The notes under the pieces are model-generated. The model made no database searches and was not told the DNA's origin. It saw nothing but the letters and a program-made list of their open reading frames with translations. From Gammaproteobacteria bacterium (lineage in GTDB: Bacteria > Pseudomonadota > Gammaproteobacteria > Ga0077536), in assembly GCA_016209015.1 (NCBI GenBank), contig JACQWY010000023.1, positions 62,001-126,000 of the forward strand: DNA of 64,000 nucleotides, read 5' to 3'. Below are positions 8,606-17,371 of this stretch, in pieces. Position numbers and translations under genes: made by a program. How positions within the stretch are numbered: position 1 is the first letter of the stretch; each line of letters opens with the position of its first letter.

Positions 8606-9706
8606 TCAGCGCGGCGCGCCGAGCGCGCGGGCGCGCGCCGCGGCGGCGCTGCCGGCAGCGGCATCGAACTCCCTCTCCGCTTCGGGCCAACCCCGGATCT
8701 GCCGCAGGACGAGGGCCTGCAGGAACGAGAGATGATCGGCGCGATCGTTCAGCGCAGGGACGTAGCTCAACTGTTCACCGCCAGCCGCCTTGAAGCGCTC
8801 TCCATACTGGATTGCAATCTCCTCCAGCGTCTCGAGACAATCCGCCGCGAATCCCGGGCAAATCACGTCCACGCGCCGCATGCCGCGCGCCGCGAGCTCG
8901 CCGAGGCGCGCGTCGGTGTACGGCTTCAGCCACTCCTTCGGCCCGAAGCGCGACTGGAAGCTCACGCTGTAGTTCTCATCCGTCAAACCGAGGCGTGCGG
9001 CGAGGAGACGCGCGGTCTCCTGGCAATGGCAGTAATAGGGATCGCCGGCGAGGAAATACGCCTTCGGGATGCCGTGGAACGACATGACGAGATGTTCTCC
9101 CGTACCGTGCGCGGCGCGGTGCTCCCGCACGGACGCAGCGAGCGCGTCGAGATACTCGGGTTCCGCGTGGTAGGCGCTCACGAAGCGGAAGTCCGGCACC
9201 CAGCGCCAGCACGCGAGCTCGGCGCTCGCGGCATCGAAGATCGAGGCGGAGGTCGCGGCCGCGTATTGCGGATAGAGCGGCAGCACGAGCACGCGTCGCG
9301 CGCCGGCGGCCCGCAGCTCGCGCAGGCCCGCGGCGATCGAGGGCTCGCCGTAACGCATGCCGAGCGCGAGCGCCGTGCGTCCGGGCAGGGTCGTTTCCAG
9401 CCGCGCGGCGAGGCCGGCGGCCTGACGTCGCGAGATCGCGAGCAGCGGCGAGCCTTCCACCGTCCAGATTTTCGCGTAGGCACGCGCCGAGCGTCGTGGC
9501 CGGGTATTGAGGATGATGCCGTGGAGGATCGGCATCCAGAGCAGGCGCGGCAGCTCGACGAGGCGCGGATCGGCGAGGAACTCCGCGAGATAGCGCCGCA
9601 GATCGCGCGGCGTCGGTCCGGCCGGTGTCCCGAGATTGCAGAGGAGCACGCCGATGCGGCTCGGGGCGCCGTGATCGAAACTGTCGGTGCTCGTGTACTT
9701 CGGCAT
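8606..9706 (-). CDS. hemH: Ferrochelatase
   Basis: Inserts ferrous iron into protoporphyrin IX, the last step of haem b synthesis. 366 residues from ATG 9706. IGVLLCNLGTPAGPTP opens the conserved N-terminal domain; MSFHGIPKAY holds the metal-binding His and CLETLEEIA the partner Glu. LVLPLYPQYAAATSAS is also typical. The C-terminal tail after RGWPEA is low complexity and Ala-rich. I see no Cys cluster of the 2Fe-2S type. It stands alone, divergent from the cupin gene; the window also holds hemB, hemL and hemJ. Confidence 0.95.
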   Translation of the reverse strand: MPKYTSTDSFDHGAPSRIGVLLCNLGTPAGPTPRDLRRYLAEFLADPRLVELPRLLWMPILHGIILNTRPRRSARAYAKIWTVEGSPLLAISRRQAAGLAARLETTLPGRTALALGMRYGEPSIAAGLRELRAAGARRVLVLPLYPQYAAATSASIFDAASAELACWRWVPDFRFVSAYHAEPEYLDALAASVREHRAAHGTGEHLVMSFHGIPKAYFLAGDPYYCHCQETARLLAARLGLTDENYSVSFQSRFGPKEWLKPYTDARLGELAARGMRRVDVICPGFAADCLETLEEIAIQYGERFKAAGGEQLSYVPALNDRADHLSFLQALVLRQIRGWPEAEREFDAAAGSAAAARARALGAPR

Positions 9707-9765
9707 CGTCGTGCTCGCGCGTACCATGCGAACGCGCATAAGCGCGCGACTCGGAGGCCTGGCTC

Positions 9766-10128
9766 GTGATCGTCGTTGAAGAACATTCCTGCCCGCAGTT
9801 CGTCGCGAACGACGGTTGCCGCATTCGCGAAGTGCTGCATCCCGGGCGCGGCGCTCCGGCGCTGCCGTATTCGCTCGCCGTCGCCGAAGTGGCGCCCGGC
9901 GCGCGCACCTACCGGCATCGGCTCGGGCAGCCCGAAGTGTACTACATGCTCGCGGGCCTCGGCCGGATGCACATCGACGGTGAAACGCGCGATGTCGGAC
10001 CGGGTGCGGCGATCTACATCCCCGCCCGCGCCGAGCAGTGGATCGAGAACCCCGGTGACGAAGTGCTGAAGTTCGTCGCGCTCGTCAGTCCGCCGTGGCG
10101 GGCGGAGGACGACGAGCGGCTCGAATGA
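9766..10128 (+). CDS. Small single-domain cupin protein
   Basis: 120 residues forming one cupin barrel. Motif 1 (residues 45-66) reads ARTYRHRLGQPEVYYMLAGLG: the second expected metal His is Gln-Pro-Glu, so HxH becomes a single His plus Glu. Motif 2 (GPGAAIYIPARAEQWIENPG) has Gln where a His is usual. Metal binding may thus be altered. The start is GTG at 9766, supported by GGAGG at 9752-9756. It lies head to head with hemH and converges on the ABC permease. Function unknown; possibly a small-molecule isomerase, dioxygenase or binding protein. Confidence 0.8.
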   Translation: MIVVEEHSCPQFVANDGCRIREVLHPGRGAPALPYSLAVAEVAPGARTYRHRLGQPEVYYMLAGLGRMHIDGETRDVGPGAAIYIPARAEQWIENPGDEVLKFVALVSPPWRAEDDERLE

Positions 10129-10135
10129 TCGGCAC

Positions 10136-12634
10136 TCAGCCGGTCCGCCGCAGCACGCTTTGTACGGGTGCCGCCCAGGCGAGGCGGATCGCATACACGC
10201 CTGCAGCCGCGACGCCGAGGATGGCGAGCGCGATGCCGGCCGGCAGGATCGCGAGATCCGGCGCGTAGGCGATCTTCAGCACGCGCGTCGCGAACGCCCA
10301 GCCGGCACCGTAGGCCGTCAGGCTCGCGACGAGCGCGGCGAGTCCCGACAGCAGCACGAATTCGACGCTCACCGCGCGCAGCAACTGACGGCGCTCGGCG
10401 CCGAACGTCTTCCAGATCACCGCCGTGTAGATCCGCTCGCCCTGCGTGGCCTGCACCGCGGCGAGCAGCACGACGACGCCCGCGAGCACGGTGAAGCCGA
10501 ACACGAGCTCGATGGCGCGCGCCGCGCGATCCATCATCGTACGCAGTTGGCCGATGACTGCCGCGACGTCGATGACGCTCACGCTCGGAAAGCGCTTGAC
10601 GAGGTCCCGCAGCAGCGTGCGATCCGCGGGCGGCAGCTTGAAGCTCGTGATGAGTGTGGCCGGATAGGGTTCGAGGAGCCCGGGCGGCGCGACGACGAAG
10701 AAGTTCACCTGCATGCTGTCCCACGAGACGTGGCGCAGGCTCGTCACGCGCGCGGTCACGGTCTTCTCCGCGATCCGGTAAGTGAGCGTATCACCGAGCC
10801 GGATCCCGAGGTCGCGCGCGATGTCGGTCTCGATCGAGAACTGCGCCGGATCGGCACCCGCGCTCCACCAGGCCCCGGCGTCGATGCGGTTGTCCGGTTT
10901 CAACTCCGTGGCGACCGAGAGATTGAACTCGCGCTCGGCGAGGCCGCGCGTGCGGGCGTCGGCGTAGCGCGCGGGGTCGACGGGGCGGTCGTCGATGGCG
11001 ACCAGGCGGCCGCGGATCATCGGATAGAGCTCGGGTTCCGCCACGCCGTGCCCGCGCAGGAAACCCGTGATTGCCGCACCTTCCGCCGGCTGGATATTGA
11101 TGAGGAACTGATCCGGCGCGTTCGCCGGCAGGCTCGCGCGCCATTGCGCGAGCAGATCCGAGCGCACGAGCCCGAGTATCAGCAGCGCCGCGATGCCGAG
11201 ACCGAGGCTCGTGATCTGCAGTGCGCTGCGCGCGCGATGGCGCAACAGCGTGGCGAGACCGGCCGCGAGGTAGACGCCCGCGCGAGGTCGCAGGCCGGCG
11301 AGCGCAACGAGCAGCACGAAGCTCGCGAGCGCGAGCCCGGCGAGGCAGAGCGCGAAGCCGGCGAGCGCCCAGGCGGTCGTCTGCCAGGCGCCGCTCCGCC
11401 ACGGCGCTAGCACGACGAGCACCGCAAGGCCGAGCACGAGACCGCCGAGGCGTCCGCCCTGCATGCCGGGGTCACGGCGCAGGATCGCCGCAGCGGGTAC
11501 CGCACGCAGCCGCCACAGCGGCGGCAGGCCGAAGCCCGCGAGCGCGACGATGCCGGCGACGAGGCCGCGCGCGAGCGGTGCGAAACCGACCGGCGCCGGC
11601 GTGGCGCCGAGCCAGTCGCCGAGTATCGCGACGAGTGCGAAATGCACGCCATAGCCGACTGCGCAGCCGGCACCCGCGGCGAGTACGCCCAGCGCCCCGA
11701 GCTCGATCGCGAAGAGCGCGAGGATGCGTCCGCGTGATGCGCCGAGCGTGCGTAGCAGTGCGACCATGTCGACGTGCTCGCGGGCGAAGCCATCGGCGGC
11801 GAGCAGGATCGCGACTCCGGCCAGCACGAGCGCGACGAGCGCGGCGAGCGCGAGGAACTGCCCGGCGCGATCGAGCGCCGTACGCAGCTCCGGCCGCGCC
11901 TCCGCCGGCGTGAGCAGCTTGACTCCGGGCGCGAGCTCGAGTCCCGTGCGGAACGCTGCGAGTGCCTCGCCGGATCCGGCGAGCAGGAGCTCGTAGCGCA
12001 TCCGGCTGCCGGGCAGGACGAGCCCTGTCGCCGGCAGATCGGCGAGATTCATCAAGAGGCGCGGTGCCATGCTGAACATCTCGCCCCCGCGATCGGGCTC
12101 GTTCGTGATCACGCCGGCGATGCGCAGGGGCAGCTCGCCGACGATCACGGTGTCGCCTGCGCCGCTGCCGAAGCGATCGAGGAACCGCGTGTCGACCCAG
12201 ACCGTGCCGGGCGCAGGCCCTGCCCGCGCAGTTCGTGGCGCCGCATCGCGCGACGCCGCGACGCGGAGCTCGCCGCGCAGCGGATAGCCGGCGCCGGCCG
12301 CCTTGATCTCGACGAGCTCGAGCTGTTCGTCGAAGCTCACCATGCTGCGGAGCTTCGCCACGTCGTTGGCCGCGAGTCCGACGTTGCGCGCCCGGTGCGT
12401 GTAGCCCGCGGGCAGTGGATCGTTGCCGATGAGGGCGAGATCCGCCGCCATGAGCTGGCTGCTCTGCTGGGCGAGCGCACCGCGCACGCGCGCAGCGACG
12501 AGATCGACCGCGGTCAGCGCCGCCACGGCGAGCGCGACGGCGACGGCGATCAGCACGAACTGTGCACCGCGCAGGTCGCGCCTCAGCGCCCGCAGCGCGA
12601 GGCGGACGAGCGCCGCGGCTCCCGCTTCAGCCAT
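10136..12634 (-). CDS. ybbP: YbbP-type FtsX-family ABC transporter permease
   Basis: 832 residues with a TM helix near 25-45, a large periplasmic domain (50-245), two groups of four-helix FtsX permease units (about 255-440 and 700-830) and a second periplasmic domain between. This two-unit plan is that of E. coli YbbP, a MacB/LolCE relative that acts on substrates at the membrane face rather than moving them through a pore. Its start overlaps the ATPase stop by 8 bases, implying coupling. With the ATPase and the divergent tesA it reproduces the E. coli tesA-ybbA-ybbP arrangement, where TesA is thought to work with the transporter on hydrophobic or lipid-like compounds. Confidence 0.9.
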   Translation of the reverse strand: MAEAGAAALVRLALRALRRDLRGAQFVLIAVAVALAVAALTAVDLVAARVRGALAQQSSQLMAADLALIGNDPLPAGYTHRARNVGLAANDVAKLRSMVSFDEQLELVEIKAAGAGYPLRGELRVAASRDAAPRTARAGPAPGTVWVDTRFLDRFGSGAGDTVIVGELPLRIAGVITNEPDRGGEMFSMAPRLLMNLADLPATGLVLPGSRMRYELLLAGSGEALAAFRTGLELAPGVKLLTPAEARPELRTALDRAGQFLALAALVALVLAGVAILLAADGFAREHVDMVALLRTLGASRGRILALFAIELGALGVLAAGAGCAVGYGVHFALVAILGDWLGATPAPVGFAPLARGLVAGIVALAGFGLPPLWRLRAVPAAAILRRDPGMQGGRLGGLVLGLAVLVVLAPWRSGAWQTTAWALAGFALCLAGLALASFVLLVALAGLRPRAGVYLAAGLATLLRHRARSALQITSLGLGIAALLILGLVRSDLLAQWRASLPANAPDQFLINIQPAEGAAITGFLRGHGVAEPELYPMIRGRLVAIDDRPVDPARYADARTRGLAEREFNLSVATELKPDNRIDAGAWWSAGADPAQFSIETDIARDLGIRLGDTLTYRIAEKTVTARVTSLRHVSWDSMQVNFFVVAPPGLLEPYPATLITSFKLPPADRTLLRDLVKRFPSVSVIDVAAVIGQLRTMMDRAARAIELVFGFTVLAGVVVLLAAVQATQGERIYTAVIWKTFGAERRQLLRAVSVEFVLLSGLAALVASLTAYGAGWAFATRVLKIAYAPDLAILPAGIALAILGVAAAGVYAIRLAWAAPVQSVLRRTG

Positions 12635-13301
12635 CGACGATCCTCCCGGCATCGAGCCGGATGCGCCGGGCGCAGCGGGCCGCGAGATGCTCGTCGTGGG
12701 TCACGAGGACGAGCGTCGTCGCGAAATCCGCCGACATGCGGAACAGCAGATCGATGACTGACGCGGCCGTGTGCTGATCGAGATTGCCGGTCGGCTCGTC
12801 GGCGAAGAGGAGTGCGGGACGCCGGCAGCACGCCCGGGCGAGCGCGACGCGCTGCTGTTCGCCGCCGGAGAGCTGGCGCGGCAGGTGATCGCGGCGTGCC
12901 GCGAGACCGACGGCTTCGAGCGCGGCGAGCGCGATCGTGCGCGCGTCCTTCTCGCCCGCGAGCTCGAGCGGCAACATCGCGTTCTCGAGCGCGGTATAGG
13001 CGGGCAGGAGGTGGAACTGCTGGAATACGAAGCCGATGTGGGCGCCGCGCAGACGCGCCCGCGCATCTTCATCGAGCCGCGAGAGATCCTCGCCTTGCAC
13101 GAGTACGCGCCCCGCGCTCGGCAGCTCGAGTCCCGCGAGCAGCGCGAGCAGCGTCGACTTGCCCGAGCCCGACGCCCCGACGATCGCGACGCTGTCGGCG
13201 GCGTCGACGCGAATGTTGATATCATCGACGACGACGAGCGTCCCTTCCGGGCTCGCGAATTCCTTGCGCAGATTTTCGGTGACGATGATGGGCGTGCTCA
13301 C
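12627..13301 (-). CDS. ybbA: YbbA-type ABC transporter ATP-binding protein
   Basis: 224 residues of the LolD/MacB/FtsE class. Walker A is GASGSGKST (near 40), the Q loop is in [16 protein letters not shown], the signature is [14 protein letters not shown] (near 145), Walker B is LLFADEP, and the switch His is in VTHDE. The start aligned with homologues is a GTG at 13301; a farther frame extension has no support. With that start its first 14 bases overlap the first codons of divergent tesA, so the two translation starts share DNA. Energises the YbbP permease. Confidence 0.92.
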   Translation of the reverse strand: MSTPIIVTENLRKEFASPEGTLVVVDDINIRVDAADSVAIVGASGSGKSTLLALLAGLELPSAGRVLVQGEDLSRLDEDARARLRGAHIGFVFQQFHLLPAYTALENAMLPLELAGEKDARTIALAALEAVGLAARRDHLPRQLSGGEQQRVALARACCRRPALLFADEPTGNLDQHTAASVIDLLFRMSADFATTLVLVTHDEHLAARCARRIRLDAGRIVDG

Positions 13302-13941
13302 GCGGATATTCGTTCTGATTTGTTTCGCCTGCTCGATCGGATTAGGCACGGCCCGCGCGGCCGAGGTCAAGCCGGCGCTGCTCGTCTTCGGCGACAGTCT
13401 GAGTGCCGGCTACGGTATCGACGTCGCCCGCGCCTGGCCTGCACTGCTGCAGCGGCGGATCGACGACGCTGGGCTCGGGTATCGCGTCGTCAACGCGAGC
13501 ATCAGCGGCGAGACCACGGCGGGCGGACTTGCGCGCCTGCCCGCGCTGCTCGACGCGGAACGACCGCGCGTCGTATTCGTCGAGCTCGGCGCGAACGACG
13601 GATTGCGCGGCCTGCCGCTCGCCGCCATCAAGGAAAATCTGGCGTCGCTGCTCGGAATGATCCACGATCGCGGTGCGGTCGCGATCCTGACCCGCATGGA
13701 GGTCCCGCCGAATTACGGCCCGGCTTACACGCGCGCCTATGCCCGACTGTTCGGCGAATTCGCCGTACCGGGCCGGGTGGAGATTGCACCATTCATCCTG
13801 CAGGACGTCGCCTTGAAGCCCGAGCTGCTGCAGGCCGACGGACTGCATCCCAGAGAGGAAGCCCAAGTCATGCTGCTCGATGCCGTTTGGCCGACGATAG
13901 AAGGAGTGCTGCGCACCGCCGCCGGAGCCGCTGCGCGATGA
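13288..13941 (+). CDS. tesA: Periplasmic multifunctional esterase/lysophospholipase (GDSL, TesA)
   Basis: 217 residues. The N-terminus ([19 protein letters not shown] ending ARA-AE) is a signal peptide, so it acts in the periplasm. SGNH blocks: FGDSLSAGYG with the nucleophile Ser near residue 37, the Gly/Asn blocks SISGET and ELGANDGLRG, and the Asp-His pair in DGLHP near 190. E. coli TesA has thioesterase, lysophospholipase and protease activity on small esters. ATG codons occur at 13285 and 13288; no clear Shine-Dalgarno helps decide. Its stop overlaps the Nudix start as ATGA. Confidence 0.93.
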   Translation: MGVLTRIFVLICFACSIGLGTARAAEVKPALLVFGDSLSAGYGIDVARAWPALLQRRIDDAGLGYRVVNASISGETTAGGLARLPALLDAERPRVVFVELGANDGLRGLPLAAIKENLASLLGMIHDRGAVAILTRMEVPPNYGPAYTRAYARLFGEFAVPGRVEIAPFILQDVALKPELLQADGLHPREEAQVMLLDAVWPTIEGVLRTAAGAAAR

Positions 13942-14513
13942 GGTTCTGCAGCCGCTGCGGGGCCGAGGCCATCTCCTGGACGATCCCGGCGGGCGACAAC
14001 CGCTCACGCCACGTCTGCGGTGCATGCAACGAGATCTACTACGAGAATCCGAAGATCGTCGTCGGCAGCATCCCGGAATGGGAAGACAAGGTTCTGCTCT
14101 GCAAGCGGGCGATCGAGCCGCGCTACGGCTACTGGACGCTGCCGGCGGGCTTCATGGAGAACGACGAGACGACGCTCGACGCCGCCGTGCGCGAGACGCT
14201 CGAAGAAGCACAGGCGCGCGTGGAGATCACCGGTCTCTATACCGTGATGAACATCCCTCATACGAACCAGGTGTACATGATGTTCCGCTCGCGGCTGCTC
14301 GATCTCGATTTCGGGCCGGGCGAGGAGAGCCTCGAGTGTCGGCTCTTCCTCGAGTCGGAGATCCCGTGGACCGAGCTCGCGTTCCCGACGATTTCCCACA
14401 CGCTGCGCCTGTATTACGCGGATCGCCGTGCTGCGCGTTTCGGCGTGCACATGGGCGACATCGTGCGCGAGCAGAACCGCGCGGCATTCATCCCGCGGCT
14501 CACCCATGGTTGA
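13938..14513 (+). CDS. Nudix hydrolase with N-terminal zinc ribbon
   Basis: 191 residues from the ATG at 13938, which overlaps the tesA stop in an ATGA and so suggests translational coupling. Residues 1-36 hold two CxxC pairs (CSRCG and CGAC), a NudC/ADP-ribose-pyrophosphatase-like zinc ribbon. The Nudix box begins at GFMENDE and ends in RETLEEAQA; the helix RExxEE catalytic core is intact but the usual Gly near its end is Gln. Such ribbon-Nudix proteins hydrolyse nucleoside diphosphate derivatives such as ADP-ribose, FAD or NADH. It is 21 bases ahead of sat. Confidence 0.9.
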   Translation: MRFCSRCGAEAISWTIPAGDNRSRHVCGACNEIYYENPKIVVGSIPEWEDKVLLCKRAIEPRYGYWTLPAGFMENDETTLDAAVRETLEEAQARVEITGLYTVMNIPHTNQVYMMFRSRLLDLDFGPGEESLECRLFLESEIPWTELAFPTISHTLRLYYADRRAARFGVHMGDIVREQNRAAFIPRLTHG

Positions 14514-14534
14514 GCGGACGACCGCCCGGCCGCG

Positions 14535-15737
14535 ATGATCCGAGCCTGCGGTGCGCCCGAACTGCGCCCGCGGATCGTCACGGACGAGCGCATCCGCGCC
14601 GTATTGCTCGCCGAGGCCGAGCACCTGCCGTCGATCGTGCTGTCCTCCGCCGCGGCGGCGAATGCAGTCATGCTGGGCGCCGGCTACTTCTCGCCGCTCG
14701 AAGGGTTCCACTCGCGTGTCGAGGCTGTGGCGATCGCGCGCGGGATGCGCACGCCGGACGGCACGTTCTGGCCAATTCCCTGTCTGAATCTCGTCCCGAC
14801 GGCAGACGGTCTCGCGGCAGGACAGCGGATCACGCTCCGTGATCCGAACCTGCCGGGTGCTCCGGTGATCGCGGTACAGCGCCTGGAGAGCATCGACGCA
14901 CTGACGGCAGCGGAGCGCGCTTATCTGCTCGAGCGGATATTTCGGACGGCCGATCCCGCGCATCCCGGCGTCGCGACGCTGCTCGCGCAGGGCGACATCG
15001 TGCTCGGCGGGCCGATCGAGGTCTTGAACTTCAGCTATTTCGAACGCGAGTTTCCCGACACGTTTCGCACGGCGATGCAGATCCGCGCCGAGATCGCCGC
15101 GCGCGGCTGGCGAGGAGTCGTCGCCTTCCAGACTCGCAATCCGATGCACCGCGCACACGAGGAACTCTGCCGCATCGCGCGCGAACGAACGGGCGCGGAC
15201 GGCATTCTGATCCACATGCTGCTCGGCAGGCTGATAGCCGGGGACGTTCCGGCCGCGGTGCGCGCGGCGGCGATCCGGCGGATGGTCGAATGCTATTTCG
15301 AGCCCGGCACGGTGCTGATCGCGGGTTATGGCTTCGACATGCTCTACGCCGGGCCGCGCGAAGCGGTGCTCCACGCGGCGATGCGCCAGAACGCGGGCTG
15401 TACGGATTTCGTGGTGGGACGCGATCATGCGGGTGTCGGCAGCTACTACGGCCCCTTCGATGCGCAGCGGATCTTTCACGAGGACGTGCCGGCCGAGGCA
15501 CTCGCGATCCGGATCTTCGAGGCCGATCAAACCGCGTACTCGCGCCGGCTGGGGCGCGTGGTGATGAAGCGCGACGCGCCGGATCATGGGCCCGAGGATT
15601 TCGTGGAGCTTTCCGGCACGCGGGTGCGCGAGCTGCTCGCCGCCGGAGCGAGTCTGCCCCCCGAGTTCGCACGTCCCGAGGTCGCACGTATACTCGGTGA
15701 TTATTACCGGAGCATCGCCAGCGAGGACGATCCATGA
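14535..15737 (+). CDS. sat: Sulfate adenylyltransferase, single-subunit homo-oligomeric type
   Basis: ATP sulfurylase: ATP + sulfate to adenylyl sulfate (APS) + PPi, or the reverse in sulfur oxidisers. 400 residues with an N-terminal PUA-like domain (GAGYFSPLEGF) and catalytic domain. Nucleotide motifs: VAFQTRNPMHRAHEELCR near 195-212, HMLLGRLIAGDVP near 230, and VGRDHAGVGSYYGPFD near 295. The HMLLG form and the long FDMLYAGPREAVLH stretch resemble the dissimilatory type of sulfur oxidisers such as Allochromatium, from memory. No C-terminal APS kinase, and no cysDN, apr or cysH nearby. Its stop overlaps the HIT start by ATGA. Confidence 0.93.
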   Translation: MIRACGAPELRPRIVTDERIRAVLLAEAEHLPSIVLSSAAAANAVMLGAGYFSPLEGFHSRVEAVAIARGMRTPDGTFWPIPCLNLVPTADGLAAGQRITLRDPNLPGAPVIAVQRLESIDALTAAERAYLLERIFRTADPAHPGVATLLAQGDIVLGGPIEVLNFSYFEREFPDTFRTAMQIRAEIAARGWRGVVAFQTRNPMHRAHEELCRIARERTGADGILIHMLLGRLIAGDVPAAVRAAAIRRMVECYFEPGTVLIAGYGFDMLYAGPREAVLHAAMRQNAGCTDFVVGRDHAGVGSYYGPFDAQRIFHEDVPAEALAIRIFEADQTAYSRRLGRVVMKRDAPDHGPEDFVELSGTRVRELLAAGASLPPEFARPEVARILGDYYRSIASEDDP

Positions 15738-16078
15738 GCGAGAAGACGCTGTTCAGCCGCATCATCGACCGGGAGATCCCGTCGGAGATCATCTACGAGG
15801 ACGAGCACTGTATCGCGTTCCGCGACATCAGTCCGCAGGCCCCGCTGCACGCCCTCGTCGTGCCGCGCAAACCGATACCGAAAGTCGCGGATGCCGCGGC
15901 GGCGGACGCAGGGCTACTCGGGCAGCTGTTGCTCGCGGCCGGAAAGGTGGCCGAACAGCAGGGTTACGCCGACGCGTATCGTCTCGTGATCAACAACGGC
16001 AGCGGCGCAGGGCAGACGGTGTTCCATCTGCACGTCCACGTGCTGGGGGGGCGGGCTTTCAAGTGGCCGCCGGGCTGA
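15734..16078 (+). CDS. HIT-family nucleotide hydrolase (HinT type)
   Basis: 114 residues with the histidine triad HLHVHVLGGR near residue 98 and the upstream RDISPQAPLHALVVPRKPI of Hint proteins. Hint enzymes cleave adenosine phosphoramidates and adenylylated lysine; several HIT proteins have also been reported to hydrolyse APS. The ATG at 15734 overlaps the sat stop by four bases, so sat and this gene are likely translated together. This makes an APS- or adenylate-scavenging role worth testing. It converges with rho 36 bases further on. Confidence 0.93.
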   Translation: MSEKTLFSRIIDREIPSEIIYEDEHCIAFRDISPQAPLHALVVPRKPIPKVADAAAADAGLLGQLLLAAGKVAEQQGYADAYRLVINNGSGAGQTVFHLHVHVLGGRAFKWPPG

Positions 16079-16114
16079 ATCCGGCGGCGGGATGAAGGAC
16101 GGCGAAGCGCGCGA

Positions 16115-17371
16115 TCAGCGCTTCATCGCGTCGAAGAACTCGGCGTTGTTCTTCGTCGCCTTAAGGCGTTCGAGCAGGAATTCCATCGCCGCGATTTCCT
16201 CCATCGGGTGGAGGAGCTTGCGCAGGATCCACATCTTCTGGAGCTCGTCCGGGTGGGTCAGCAGTTCTTCGCGGCGCGTGCCGGAGCGGTTGATGTTCAC
16301 GGCCGGGAAGATGCGGCGTTCGCCGATCTTGCGGTCGAGATGGATTTCCATGTTGCCCGTGCCCTTGAACTCCTCGTAGATCACGTCGTCCATTCGCGAG
16401 CCCGTATCGATGAGCGCGGTCGCGATGATCGTGAGACTGCCCCCTTCCTCGATGTTGCGGGCCGCGCCGAAGAAGCGCTTCGGACGTTGCAGCGCATTCG
16501 CGTCCACACCACCCGTGAGCACCTTGCCGGAGGATGGGACGACTGTGTTGTAGGCGCGGGCGAGACGGGTGATCGAATCGAGCAGGATAACGACGTCGCG
16601 CTTGTGCTCGACGAGGCGCTTCGCCTTGTCGATCACCATTTCGGCGACCTGCACGTGGCGGCTCGCCGGTTCGTCGAACGTACTGGAGATGACTTCGCCG
16701 CGCACCGAGCGCTGCATCTCGGTCACTTCTTCCGGACGTTCGTCGATGAGCAGGACGATCAGGTAGCACTCCGGATGATTCACTTCGACGGAATGCGCGA
16801 TGCTCTGGAGCATCATGGTCTTGCCGGCCTTCGGCGGCGAGATGATGAGGCCGCGCTGGCCTTTGCCGATCGGCGCCACGAGATCGATCACGCGCGGCGT
16901 GAGATCCTCCGTGCTGCCGTTGCCGAGCTCGAGATTCAGCCGCTCCTGAGCGAACAGCGGTGTGAGGTTCTCGAACAGTACTTTGTTCTTCGCGTTCTCC
17001 GGCGGCTCGAAGTTGATTTCGCTGACCTTGAGCAGTGCGAAGTAGCGTTCGCCATCCTTCGGCGGGCGGATCTTCCCGGAAATCGTGTCGCCGGTGCGGA
17101 GATTGAAGCGGCGGATCTGGCTGGGAGATACGTAGATGTCATCGGGACCGGCGAGGTAAGAGCAGTCTGCGGAGCGCAGGAACCCGAATCCATCCTGCAG
17201 TATCTCCAGCACCCCGTCTCCGGAAATGTCTTCACCCTTCTTGGCGTGCGCTTTGAGGATCCCGAATATCACGTCCTGTTTGCGCGATCTCGCGACGCCC
17301 TCGAGGCCCATTTCGTCAGCGATGTCGATCAGTTCTGAGGCCGGTTTCTGCTTGAGTTCGGTGAGATTCAT
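16115..17371 (-). CDS. rho: Transcription termination factor Rho
   Basis: 418 residues (E. coli 419). N-terminal helical domain, cold-shock-like RNA-binding domain ([10 protein letters not shown] and [13 protein letters not shown]), Walker A PPKAGKT near 180, Walker [17 protein letters not shown] near 262, Q loop [10 protein letters not shown] and the R loop after it. No insertion is visible in the N-terminal domain. Downstream of trxA in the same direction with a 224-base structured gap, the same trxA-leader-rho order as in E. coli, where rho is autoregulated by attenuation. Confidence 0.98.
   Translation of the reverse strand: MNLTELKQKPASELIDIADEMGLEGVARSRKQDVIFGILKAHAKKGEDISGDGVLEILQDGFGFLRSADCSYLAGPDDIYVSPSQIRRFNLRTGDTISGKIRPPKDGERYFALLKVSEINFEPPENAKNKVLFENLTPLFAQERLNLELGNGSTEDLTPRVIDLVAPIGKGQRGLIISPPKAGKTMMLQSIAHSVEVNHPECYLIVLLIDERPEEVTEMQRSVRGEVISSTFDEPASRHVQVAEMVIDKAKRLVEHKRDVVILLDSITRLARAYNTVVPSSGKVLTGGVDANALQRPKRFFGAARNIEEGGSLTIIATALIDTGSRMDDVIYEEFKGTGNMEIHLDRKIGERRIFPAVNINRSGTRREELLTHPDELQKMWILRKLLHPMEEIAAMEFLLERLKATKNNAEFFDAMKR

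Noticed and set aside
12771-13937. Upstream extension of the Nudix frame over tesA and ybbA
   Set aside because: It is the out-of-frame reading of tesA and antisense of ybbA; homology begins at 13938.
14535-15737. Damaged ATP sulfurylase motif (HMLLG instead of HPLVG)
   Set aside because: I recall the same form in homo-oligomeric Sat of sulfur oxidisers, so it is probably subtype-specific.
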